From positions 1,179,501-1,243,500 of the forward strand of contig BJKQ01000011.1 of NCBI GenBank assembly GCA_006538405.1: 64,000 nt of DNA, read 5' to 3'. Position numbers and translations under genes: made by a program. The DNA is from Hansfordia pulvinata. Taxonomy: Eukaryota > Ascomycota > Sordariomycetes > Xylariales. Below are positions 46,101 to 56,377 of the stretch, one piece after another (the first letter of the stretch is position 1; the number at the start of each line of letters is the position of its first letter). The notes beneath the pieces are model-generated. The model saw only the letters and a list, made by a program, of their open reading frames with translations, did no database searches and was not told where the DNA came from.

Positions 46101-46289
46101 AAGAGCGAGAATGTCAGTCCGCTAATGTGCTACAGCGAAGCGGCTGCCCAGCGTCAAGGGCGTATCCAGTCTGGGGCTGAAGCAAAGACCTTGACGCCGT
46201 CGGTGGGTAGTGTCAAGGCTCATCATACCCCTCGTGGCAGCAGCCGCAAGGGTCTAGCGGACGGAGGTGATCGGAAAGTATTCCTATAG
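43152..46289 (+). CDS. Large disordered Ser/Arg-rich protein, hypothetical
   Basis: The gene is a single exon of 1045 residues starting MQHRGSFKASPGVGRRKSNS. The product is rich in Ser, Arg, Pro and Thr along its whole length, with no membrane segment and no fold I recognise. Helix-prone Ala-rich DAHAAANQAFAAARDRL (about 38-54) and SLRRTARKVSLSVKHKLRSIFS (about 310-335) are the most regular parts. Many RRxS and SP/TP sites suggest a phosphorylated scaffold. A KEN box (NKENAP, about 220) followed by other basic motifs could make it a cell-cycle degradation target. The codon use and uninterrupted length support a real gene; the function is unknown. Confidence 0.85.
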   Translation: MQHRGSFKASPGVGRRKSNSSVSTVQLDHILPATAERDAHAAANQAFAAARDRLAASSKNPPWPRPSEDDPRSLGCPGAVPDPEPGLPSITRRQSIRFTKLKSSGRSSVTPAPETPTPTRNAGSFRRKAPVGDHCHSAASASASGMVSAVKGTAGDYINALIASDEYYTPEDNIASAPSSYRRLRKSRSMLAKPSRNNGLQGVGTSNTFTHLSTSRGDQALLPNKENAPPHLLKAPKSMSFLRNRRENTSSSLQRRANTMFSSEESASFQCDVLDEPFPRTKRPRELCLDKPFRKSLRDVSNFSNTGSATANNKSLRRTARKVSLSVKHKLRSIFSMSRSDEENPEIPPQHVESRRTHAAEVGAHSVCGHENIRFSQSADEGALSRVTSGVPSLHAVPSYQQLRSRKGSVESLRSERKASDEKSRVTSWSNSDAGTSVNSCWEPQRLSVIKENGMHVSSSSFRNPVATNFTSPPSGSQVVLQPSPPSNPAQVDSQRIYSALLKRMDVSQQEDPAQGHGQRGRTANQVHGLGMIPSRSSSRNSRTQAADIPATIRRVTAEDNPDHITFTQRRANDESAIGIDAGGGQNQLPWNRGGLHTSRSTSSIDSIKLPRESSCQSLSSPCRNNASPSRARSTRSSAFFGSPTSHLFRTKSPYRRTLQSTMKEAADDRQTKSPEFNPWDKTFDQIHLSPSSDYSSDEDERLNCTESIYSSRTEEARPSSLSTVALLEIFPNPPCTSRKAGASPAPLGSVDKPPLPSKERVSSGASSFEWKTWLSVNVSKIDSPPKTRGHNIDKALPPVPLPTCHVREAAQITDEEEDQYSVDVYQPTRPGTAQSFATHTATSPSYMPQSDRDFSPSTASVTRNLQHWLPERCPSEIFFRGMPTIPDMETGQRDQWLALAGTQTTAGSPAPTEPLQAVHSQNELRGIQRPERKTPTARLVRRKTQNPNQEGGLGSPGISAAVDRQFGAAEAVERLCITPEVRKSENVSPLMCYSEAAAQRQGRIQSGAEAKTLTPSVGSVKAHHTPRGSSRKGLADGGDRKVFL

Positions 46290-49120
46290 CGCTGGCGAGG
46301 GACAAGACAAGAGGGGTGGGAGGTCAGACGGAGGCTCCAGGGCTTTCTAGCAGATTCTAGGTCTGAAGGATTACACGTTTCAGAGGAATAAGGAGCGCGG
46401 GCTGTGCGTTGTTCAGACAGCCTGGCCGCCAGGGCCGTGAAGTTGTAGAAAGACACTCGCATAGATACACAGACTTCGATCCGGTATAACGCAAAAGCTC
46501 TCGTTACTATGCTTTGGGGTGTGGCCCCATGAGATCTCGGCAGCTTGGAACATTTGTGGTGCCGGGAGACGACTTGGATGCCGCCAATATGTGCAATGAC
46601 GTGAGTTTACGCACAGCCAAGCCTCATGACACGATGGATGCGATGATCAGAGGGACGGGCCCCAAGACTGGGGATACGGGCGCGGAATCAGCCGCCATAA
46701 GGAACACGGCCGTGGCTTTGGGACAATGCATGCATCTAGGAACGACCAGGCTGGGGACCAAGGGCAGCGGCCACTTGATACTCGTATGTCGTGTTGAAAC
46801 TGTGCCCTGACGGCAGAAGCATGACTAAGCGATGCGTTGACTCGGAATCCAAGGTAGTCAGGAGCTGCAACGGCGGAGAGAGCCAGCCTCGCCTCCCGGA
46901 GCTCGGGGAGGAGAGTCCTGAGACATCCGAGGCTGCCAGGGGCCGGGCTATCCATTAGTCAACTGACCACCTCAAAAGTGCTCGCAGGCAGTCCTCACCC
47001 TTGCCCTTTGGCCGGCTCAGGATCGGGGAGGGGGGAAGGGGTTCCTCGTCTAACAAGACGGGGCGTGCTCGTTTCTGTGGGCTGTGGGTGCGGTGGGAAG
47101 GATTCGCGGATCTTCGCGAGCGATGTGTTTGTTGTTGTTGTCGTTGTTTTTCTTCTTCTTCTTAATCCTGCTTCACCCTTCATACCCCCTGCAGGAGATC
47201 TGGTGTAGTTGCGAAGATGCGAAGCTGTGTACACACACTACGAAACGGCAATGGCATCTCGATGGACGGAGACTCGGTTGTGGGAATTTTGGAAACGGGA
47301 GATTGAGGGGCTTTGTGCCGGACAGGCTTCGTTCCGTTCTGGGCTCTTTCTTCCTGCGGAGATGGTCGCGGAAGATGCCGCCGCCGCATCGCTGGTCTTG
47401 GTCTCCTTCTGTCTCTCCGCCAAATACCTCATTTTCTGTCTTCCACCTCCGGCTGGGGTTTTGAGAATCCGAGGCCCCCGGAGAGGCTCGACCTGGAGAA
47501 ATGGGCACCCGGGCAGGCGGCCAGGCAGACGTCATCTACGAAACCAGGACGCTGTGAAGCTGTGTCACTTGGCAGAAACCGCACCGGTAGCAGACACCAC
47601 ATTGCCGTCTAAAGGGAGGGACAATGAGGAGGGCGGGGGCCTTCGTCTCAGCGTAGGGACAGTAAGGTTGTCGACTCGTGAGCACCGATGGCCCTTGTGG
47701 TGTTTTCTTTTTTTTTTTCTTTTCTTCTCGTCGCCCATCCCGCCGTTTGCAATCGACGACGATGATCCAGCTTCCTCTCTCTCCAGAAAGACCTTCTAAG
47801 CGGCACGTGGGGGGAATTCCCAGCAGCTGGTCGTGTGGGAGGGAACAGGGGCCGAGCACGAGCAGAGGCAGCAGCCTGGCCGACTTGTGTGAGAGACGGA
47901 TGTGGTGCGGCCCCCCCGCCCGTGTCTGGTGTCAGCCTGGACGTTGCACCCAAGTGCGAGCTCCCTGCTATCTAGGAACCTAAGGTATTCTTGTTACTTT
48001 CCCGGAAAGGGGAGGGGGGGGTGGGCGCTGGCAGCTCTTGCTACGACGCAGCACACAGCACCCATCTCGTACAGCACACACACACGCGCGCGCTGCTCAC
48101 CTCCCTTGCCTTCGCGTGTGACGAGGGGAGTTGAAGGGAATCAGAGAGAGAGAGGCCACGGGAACAGCTTACCCCGGCGACGCTACTTTCTCACCCGCGA
48201 GGCGCGACATAGGGCGAGGGGGCAAGGGGGGGGGGATCTTGATCCATCGCCGGTGCTCTCTTGTCTTCTTCTGATGGTGCAGGTTGTGCTGAATCTGGCC
48301 AGCGTGTCGAGCGTAGGGGTGACAGCTCGGCGTGGTTTCTGTCTGCTCTCAGCGGCGACGCTGGGAGTTGCCGCGGCCGAGTGGCATCGCGGCTGAGGGG
48401 CGGCTCTGCAGGCTGGCGGGCGTGCCAGGTTATTCCTCTCTGCTCGCCCGGGATCGTGAGAACGGGTGCCTCGGGTGGGTGGGAGGACAGGTCGCCGCCC
48501 TCAACGCTGGAAAAGGGCCAGACAGGCCCCTCTCCTGTGCTGCTAGTTCGTTAGGACAGAACCGGCTCAGCTCGCCGCTTCGACTGCCTGGCAGGATAGG
48601 GCACCGGGGGAAGTAGGATAGAGAGCAGCAAGCTGTCAATACCCAAGCCGCCGAGCACGAGGGGGTGATCGGGCGGGACAGGAGCGAAATCCAGCCTCCA
48701 ACCCTTCCCCCACCCTCTCTTCAGCTGCCTCCTTCCAGTGACGCCCATGTCTGTGCGAGATGTGCGTGAGTATTTTCGTTCCGCCCGGGACCGAGCGAAA
48801 GCACACCACCACCCTCCCCTCCACTCCCAGCTCTCCGAGAGAGCGAGGATCGCGGCGGGGGGCCGGCCGGTATGATCGGCGCCGCTAAGCCGGGTACTCG
48901 CACATTGGCGGGGACTCACCTCACGAGCACATGCAGACCGGCGTTGGGGACTGGTGATCGTTGACGTTCTTTACCTGTTTGTTTCCACCTTGTTTTTTTC
49001 TTTCTTTTTCTTCTCTTCTTTCTATTCTCGATGCCGTGCTCCTCTTTCCCCACAATGGTGCTTCTTCTCGCTTATGTGTTGGGGTCTGTTACCAGTACGC
49101 GAATCCTTCGCTCGTCGCTT

Positions 49121-49152
<32 letters not shown>

Positions 49153-49153
49153 C
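49121..49153. repeat. (CGCA)n microsatellite
   Basis: About eight CGCA units in perfect tandem. Confidence 0.9.
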
Positions 49154-49384
49154 CACGAACCTGCTTTGAGGGGCCGTGTGTGTGCGTGTGTGTGTAAGGG
49201 GAGGAGGGAGAGCACGTGAGAGACTGCGGGCGGCTTGCGAGCGTGTTTATACGAAGGCGAGAGAGAGTATCAGAAAGGGAAAACGCTTTGCTTGGTGCGA
49301 CTACGGGGCCTTGTTCTACAGGTCGATGGAGAGGGCGTGGATGACTAAGGAGAGGCGTAGAGGCTCGGAGAAGGTTGGGGGTCT

Positions 49385-49397
49385 TTCTTCTTCTTCC

Positions 49398-49429
<32 letters not shown>

Positions 49430-49438
49430 TTCTTCTTC
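49385..49438. repeat. (TTC)n microsatellite, imperfect
   Basis: About eighteen TTC units, interrupted by CTC variants. Confidence 0.9.
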
Positions 49439-51454
49439 GTGCCGCAACGCGCAGACCGAGGATGAGGTGAGCAAAGGGGGCGGCGGCGGCTGATGGTCCC
49501 TCTTCTTTCATTCTTTCTTTTGCCTCCTCCGCCTCGGCAGGCGGCAGTTGCCAGTAGCCGCTGAAGAGGAGGGGCGAGAGGCCGGCACTGGCATTGGCAT
49601 AGACATTGGGGGTGGCGGTGGCGAAGACTCTGTTTCGACGTGTGCCGCTGTGGTTCCCTCTTCTACGAGGCAGTTGGGTGGCCAGCTGCGTGAGGCATGC
49701 GATGGACAGCATAGCATGGCTGGTCACTCACTCTGTAGTTGCCGTGTCATCATCGTCTTTCCCTTTCCCCCTGAAGCACCCTGCCTATAAACCTAGGTAC
49801 TACAGGTAGGTAGCTATCATGTGGCTGGCCCCCCCGCCTCCCACTTTCGATCCAGGCTGGCGGCCTGCGCAATCTCGCTCTCGTGACGAGGTCTACGAGT
49901 GTCAAGATATCAGAATGGCATGGCGGGATGTGCCAGCTCAGGCTGCAGTCGCCTGGCGGATCGGGCAGATACGTAAAGTCTGTTTGGCAGAGCTCTGCTT
50001 ACGGGACGGGGATCTGGTCACGCATGCGGCGGGAGAGGTCGACTCGACTCTGCGGGCCGACACTACGATGATCGGCCACTCGTCTGCTATGCTGCAGAGA
50101 TCCCGGCTGCCGTGGTGGAGATCTAAGGGCTGCCTTATTATTAGTTGCAGCTCACTAGGTTAGGTACTCTTACAAGTAGTACACACATGGTCGGATGCTG
50201 GCGTGCACCAACGGCGCGGAATGTGTCTTGGTTCGAGGCGCTAAAGGCCCCGAATCCAGGGCCCAACTCCATGCTCGTCAGTTCAGCAGCGGGGAAGAGC
50301 GGCTGGCTGTCCATCTACTCGTATCTAATAAGCGGCCCCGGAGGAGGACTACTCCGGCCGGTGGAGTCTGAACAACCGGACCCGGACCCGAACCCGGACG
50401 TGGACCCAGAGAGACAGAGTGTCGTGTCGAGTACCTACCTTACATACCTACATACTCGGTACTCGTACTTGATTGGAATAATCGGTAGTAACCTGTAGGG
50501 GTACAGAGAAAGACAGAGGAGGGCCGATGAGAGTCTACGGCACTGGGCAGCCTGCCTGCCTGCCTGCCTACGGCCGTAAAACACACGCACATACAGAGAC
50601 GCAGAGCGCGCAGAACCAGGCACAAGCAGCCGTCGAGGTCGGGAAACAGGTAGGCACCTTACCTGTAGGTGGGTACGAGTAGGTAGACAGAACAGGGCCG
50701 GCAAAGACGACGACCGACTCTGCTGATCACGAGAGGTATGTATCGCAACCAGCAAGCAAGTGAGGTGGTGAGTATCCGTATCCGTTGAGTACCTGGCCTG
50801 TGATGAATGACCAGGTGTTTCTACTCGTACCTCATGTACATATTTACCTGGTGTACATAGCGTCATGATTCACAGGCTTTAAGCTCCGCTGTCCGTCCCC
50901 CGCTCAAAAGAGCGACGGGCGCATTCGAAGGATTCGGGCGTGGTTGCCAGGCACGCACGCCCTGCACTATCGCCCACTCGGGCTCACGCAAGCGATTCTC
51001 TCATCTCAGGTACCGAGCACCCACCAATCCACACCACATACGAGTAGGTACATGTAGGGTAGGGTTTGGATCCGAACCCAGCCAGGCCGAGGTCTTCTTA
51101 ACTACCTAGGTACCTTAGGTAGGTCAGGTACGAGTACCTAATGAAGAGTGATTACGGTACCTACTACTCTTAAGGTGTATCTGTGCCTGGCTGATGACTG
51201 GCTGACTGGCTGGGCCGCCCCAGACCATCGTCGGGTTGGGTTTGTTTGCCGTGCGACGTGCGGGAGGGATGCTTGACCGTAAGAGAAAGTAGTGCCCCCC
51301 CCTTTCAGGATGGATGATTGATTGGGCCATGGGTTATTGATACAAAGCACTCGCATACGATACGGCCAGGCAGCAGCAACACTCAACAGGCCACCGAGAT
51401 GCCTTCCCCCCCTCTGTCTGTGTCTTTAAACCGAATTCATCTCACGACCGTCTG

Positions 51455-51484
51455 GTTATTATTATTATTATTATTATTATTATT
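51455..51484. repeat. (TTA)n microsatellite
   Basis: About ten TTA units in tandem. Confidence 0.9.
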
Positions 51485-51693
51485 GTTACCTTTATTTGCG
51501 TCTGTCTGCCGTCGCGAAGTTACCAGACGAGAGGGACGGAGAACGGGAGCAGGAGAAGAAGGGCAAGCTTGGCCTTCGCCCCATCCCGCAAGCCCACGTG
51601 CGGGCAGACAAGGCTCTCCCCTCTCCCTTCTCTGATTCCAAGTCATATAATAATCTCGGACCTTGCCGTCGTTGCTGTGGGGGTTAAAGAGCT

Positions 51694-51721
51694 GCGCCCG
51701 CCCGCCCGCCCGCCCGCCCGC
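51694..51721. repeat. (CCCG)n microsatellite
   Basis: About six CCCG units in tandem. Confidence 0.85.
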
Positions 51722-52180
51722 ACAGGCCAGGGGAAGGTCATGCAATCGCGGCTACGAGTACTGCGAGTTTATTCGGACGACTACGGGGTCCTTGTAATTG
51801 TAAAAGACAGGGCTGCCAGGCTGATGATGATGATGATGTTGCGGAAGGGCTGATGCGAAGAAGCGAGAGAAGGGGACTGGACCAGACTGGGCCGGGCTGC
51901 GAGGACGAACGAACCAGACCCGGAACCCCCCCCCCCTTGCAAAGTCCGCCTCCCGTGCCTGACAGGGTTCAACCCGCCCCCCTCCCCGGCCGTGCTTATA
52001 TTATTATAGACACAGGAGCCGCAACCCTGCAGCGCTAATTACAGCATGCGCGAGACGCACGTGCGGGTTTTGACCACTGCTTTGGGGCGGGGGATGGGCT
52101 ACTCAGTTACTGATGAGTGCGTGCTGTGCAGGGCAGGTCTTATACTCTCGCAAGAACGGCAATAAAAGAGAAAAAAAGAG

Positions 52181-52240
52181 AGAGAGGGCGAGAGAGAGAG
52201 GGCGAGAGAGAAAAGAAAAGAAAAGAAAAGAAAAGGGCAG
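52181..52240. repeat. Purine-rich GA and AAAAG repeats
   Basis: A GAGA-rich stretch is followed by five AAAAG units at about 52211-52236. Confidence 0.8.
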
Positions 52241-53139
52241 CGAGAATCGACGACACCGACGGGTGCCTGAAAGACCCGGCTCGTATTTCTCGTGGCGAAG
52301 GGATGGCGTCGCAGGAAGGCCGCCTTCTTTGGCGGAAGCAGGCCTCGGTAAGCCCAGAATGCACCACTGCGACGACCAGACCGGCAGATGGCTACAAGTA
52401 TGTGGTTACAAGTATGATAATTCTCCGTATTCGGTCGGAGAGAGAGAGAAAGAAGGAGATGGAGGGTGGAGAGTGGAGGGTGGAGAGGGGGCCGGCCGGC
52501 CGGCGGAAGCGGCCCCCAAAACCAAAGGAGGATCGCAAGCTAATGTAAATAAGCTACAAAAGTAAGTTGGTTAGTCGCTGGGGCCCGGGCCCGCGACACC
52601 ACCACTGGCTCGTTGGACCCTCTGAAGGACGGGCCCCGGTCAAGCAGACGGATCGCGGCGGCCTGGTTTCTGCTCTGCTTCGCGGTGCCAGCAAGCGAGG
52701 CATCCACAAGCCAGCCTGCTTACCTGCAGATGCTACTCGTGCGAGTACTTTATACTGTACTATACTCGTGTGGGCGGCCGCGGTAGTACTGCTCCCACTC
52801 ATCGCACCAGAACTGGCTGTCATCTCGCTCGTCTTGCGACTACTCGTGTGTTTGTGTGTGTGTGCGCGTGCTTACATGTAGGTTCGCAGGCAGGCAGACA
52901 GACAGACGGACAGACAGACATACAGGCATGGACAACCAGCACGGGGATCCCTCATGTGCGAGTAATGCCAGCCATCAATTCGGTCCAGGCTGGAGAACAG
53001 CACAGCGCCGCCAAGGGCCCCGTTGCATGATAATAGTCGTAAGATCGTGCTCTGCAAGGCTGTCCGCCCGTCTGCCTGTCTGTCTGTGCCCCGGCCAGCC
53101 AAGGATCGTCACCAGTCTCGCACTGGGGAGGACGAGGAA

Positions 53140-53157
53140 GGGGGGGGGGGGGGGGGG
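53140..53157. repeat. G18 homopolymer
   Basis: Eighteen consecutive G on the plus strand. The true length may differ, given the homopolymer errors inferred elsewhere. Confidence 0.85.
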
Positions 53158-53515
53158 AGGAGCAGTCGAGGCCGGCCCAGATTCACCTCGGAAGCCCAGG
53201 ATCCCATCTCGATAGGCACAGGCACAGGCACAGGGGGGAGGGACATGCTCGAAGTCGTAAGCGGCACGGGAGGGACACACAAAACACACACACACACACA
53301 CACAGAGATACACACACAAGACTGTACAGTCACAGTCACCTGCATCCGCGCGATTGGAAAGCCTGTGGCAGACCGACGACACGGCTGGCGTTGGTGGGGG
53401 AGCGTGGGAGGAGTCTCTGGAACAAGTTCCACGCCATACTCTTCTGAACTATAGCCTCTCCTTGGTGCCATGCGATGCGAGCCGAGCACTGGAAGGCACC
53501 GGTGGGATCGGCGCC

Positions 53516-53516
53516 G

Positions 53517-53549
<33 letters not shown>
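53516..53549. repeat. (GCGTCT)n hexanucleotide repeat
   Basis: About five GCGTCT units, with relatives continuing on the left. Confidence 0.85.
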
Positions 53550-53551
<2 letters not shown>

Positions 53552-54325
53552 AGGACACTGGTGGACTGACGACTGATGACTATACTCGCCCGCCCGCTGC
53601 TCGTACTCGTGCTAGTTGGTGATACGAGTGGTGAGACTGACCGACCGGGTTGGGTGGAGGCTCGACTAGGCACGACTACTCCGTAGGCACGGATACTCGT
53701 ACTCGACCGGGGGGCGTAAAAGTGGGAGGGCTGAGGGATCGCCAAGTCGATACTAAAGAGTAGAGAGCGAGAGAGTAGACAGAGACACAGAGATCCCTGC
53801 CCACGCGACGTTGCCAGATCCTGGCCTGCCATGCCATTGATACCTCCCTCTTCTTTCTTCTGCTCTTCTTTATTAAATCTCATCCGTTCGCCCCCTCCCC
53901 TTTCCCCTTCGGAAAACACCCCCCTGCCCCATTATCCATTGCGCACCGACGCACCTCTTGACGCCCTCACCCATCACGCGCGCATACATTACACGCCTAT
54001 ACGCACAGGACACCACTCACTGCCAAAATCACACGGGAGCCCCTAGCACAGCACCAACCATGACATTGGCGATCTGAGGCAACGGCCAAGAAAAGACCGC
54101 ACACACACGCGCACACAGCCGAGAGCAGATCCAGAATACATAATAAAGTAAAATAAAAAGAGCAAGAGACGAAAGAGCGCGGGAAGAAGAAGGGGAACCA
54201 AAAAAAGAAAGACTCCAGGGAAACGCGACGACGACGAGGACGACGATAACGACAAACACGGGGAGGCAACGGGAACTCTCTTTTTTTCGCGGGCGAGAAG
54301 AAAGAAGACGTCCATTTTCCACCAC

Positions 54326-54489
54326 ACAGACACAGACACAGACACAGACACAGACACAGACACAGACACAGACACAGACACAGACACAGACACAGACACA
54401 GACACAGACACAGACACAGACACAGACACAGACACAGACACAGACACAGACACAGACACAGACACAGACACAGACACAGACACAGACAC
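54326..54489. repeat. (ACAGAC)n hexanucleotide array
   Basis: About 27 nearly perfect hexamers occupy some 160 bp and end 12 bp before the ATG at 54501. They must lie in the leader or core promoter of that gene. All six frames are open here, which creates artificial VSVS and CVCV proteins on the minus strand. Confidence 0.95.
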
Positions 54490-54500
54490 ACGCACACAAA

Positions 54501-55696
54501 ATGAGCTGGCTCAACACGCGCGAGAGCGGCTCCGGCGGCGACTGGGCCTACTCGGACGAGCGGTCCAAGGAGGGCGGGCTCGAGGTCGTCCAGCAGCAGC
54601 AGCAGCAGCAACAGCAAAACGCGGCGGGGGGGCGCCACCGCAGCAGCTCGTCCTCCACGAGGCGCACGACCCCGTCCTCTACTTCGACGCCGCCGGCACC
54701 CCGATCCACCCGACGACAGCCAACAACGGCAGCAACAACATCGCCGCCGGCGGCCTGAACCACAGCAACAGCGTCGGCAGCGACCACCACGGCTACCGGT
54801 CGCCCCCGGGGGCCGGCGGCGAGGCGTACTACGACCACAGCGGGGCAGGAGCGGGGGGCATCCCGCCGGGCATGGCCATCACGACGCCCGCGGCGTCGGT
54901 CCCGCGGTACAGCGAGCCCGGGGTCGGGGCCGGCTACTTCGGCGGCGGCGGAGCCGGCGGAGGCGGAGGCTATCCGGCGGACAAGGCCATGTCGCTCCCG
55001 GACCGGGCGGCGGCGCGCCGCAAGCCCAATGTCCTGGGCCTGTCGCCCTTCTTCTTCTGGGTCATGGTCCTCGTCATCTTCGTCATCGTCGCCATCGGCC
55101 TGGCCGTCGGGCTGTCGCTCGGCCTGAACAACAACAGCCGCAACGGCGCCGACGTGGCCGCGGCCGCCTCCCCCAGCAGCAGCAGCGACCCGTCGTCATC
55201 ATCATCGTCAGGAACGCCGACGTCCTCGTCCTCCTCGCCCTCCTCGTCCTCCCAGCCCGCCAACGGGCCCGTCCCCTCGGACGGCGGCTGCCCCGCCATC
55301 AACAGCAAGAAGTACACGCCCTACGCGGTGGACGGGCAGGCCATCCCGCTGGGCGACTCCTCCAAGGGCGGCTCGTCCGAGCCCCAGGAGTTCCAGCAGC
55401 AGTGCTACACCAACTGGGTCGCCAACGGCACCGACCACACCCACGACATCATGCGCATCTTCATGCCCACCCTCGAGAACTGCATGATGGCCTGCGCCGA
55501 GTACAACTACGGCTACCGCAACGCCCTCCGCTCGGGAGCGGGGGTCGGCGGCGGCTACTGCGTCGCCGTCAGCATCGCCAAGGAGGAGGCCGGCTTCTGC
55601 TACCTCAAGAACGCCACCGTCGCCAACGACACCATGGGCAGGCCCGGCTCCTGGTCCAGCGGCGTCCTGCTGACCGACCTCACCGGCAAGTCCTAA
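54501..55696 (+). CDS. Single-pass membrane protein with Apple/PAN-like ectodomain (one frame break)
   Basis: The start is ATG 54501 (MSWLNTRESGSGGDWAYSDE). A run of nine Gln is followed by a G7 tract at 54626-54632, where the frame slips -1. With one G added the text continues APPQQLVLHEAHDPVLYFDA and the protein has 398 residues. The cytosolic half (1-183) is Gly/Tyr/Ser-rich. One membrane segment lies at about 184-209 (VMVLVIFVIVAIGLAVGL). A Ser-rich stalk leads to an outer domain with six cysteines (GGCPA, QQCYTN, ENCMMAC, GYCVA, GFCYL). TLENCMMACAEYN followed by CVAVS and CYLKN is the pattern of fungal Apple/PAN-like modules. N-glycosylation sites NGT and NAT are present. The layout suggests a cell-surface sensor or wall-contact protein. 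The ligand is unknown. Confidence 0.82.
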
Positions 55697-55957
55697 TAGA
55701 TTGAGCGAGCGTGGGACGAGAGGAAAGGGGGGCGCACACGGGTCGTGTCGGGCTCTGGGTTTTCCTGGGCTGTATTATCTCTTTTTACTTCTCCACCTAT
55801 TGATTTTTTTTTTTTTTCATTTCCCATCAGTCTACCCTTTTCGACTCGCGTTTCTCATTACGAGTCTGGCCATCTTGGCCTCTCTCCTCCCACAATCAAC
55901 CTTGGATAGGAAGGCTGGCTGGGCTGGCTCGGGGAAAACGATGAGGGACACCACGCA

Positions 55958-56000
<43 letters not shown>

Positions 56001-56377
56001 TACTAGGTCTGCTGGATTCCCACTGCAAACGAGCGACGACGAGTATTATCCGAGCGGCGGCGCAAACGGTCGGGCGCTTTTCAGGGCAGGGAATTCGGTT
56101 CTAATCCCATACACTAGCACACTCAGCCCCATACTTCGGAATTTAATCTATTTGCCTCTTGAATGAAAAGACAAGACGCATTAAGCATCACCTTCATCGG
56201 GACCGAGGAGTAAGGTCCCCGGTCCTATGTGCGTACCCAATGTCTCAATTCTGAAGCGCGCAGTGAGGAGTGTAGTGGTTCGAGACGAGACGAGACGAGG
56301 CCAGCGAGCCCGACGAGTCAGTCGTTCCACATACTCCCCGCACCCTCCTCCCCGCGATGCTGTGTCGTGTCGCCGAC
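55697..56377. other. Intergenic, convergent 3' flanks
   Basis: This includes a T-run at 55806-55818 and the AC repeat listed next. No gene is recognised. Confidence 0.5.
55959..55994. repeat. (AC)n microsatellite
   Basis: About eighteen AC units in tandem. Confidence 0.92.

Larger units (their letters stand above)
46290..54500. other. 8.2 kb gene-poor, microsatellite-rich region
   Basis: No domain-bearing frame is found on either strand. Short open frames at 47209-47799, 48551-48919 and 49089-49727 are repeat-encoded or overlap several others. Simple repeats are dense (listed separately) together with TACC/GGTA clusters at about 49790-49812, 50430-50690 and 51040-51150. Part of the right end must be the promoter and leader of the membrane-protein gene. 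Confidence 0.5.

Noticed and set aside
54029..54517. Minus-strand proteins of VSVS or CVCV repeats
   Set aside because: These are artefacts of the (ACAGAC)n array, which has no stop in any frame.
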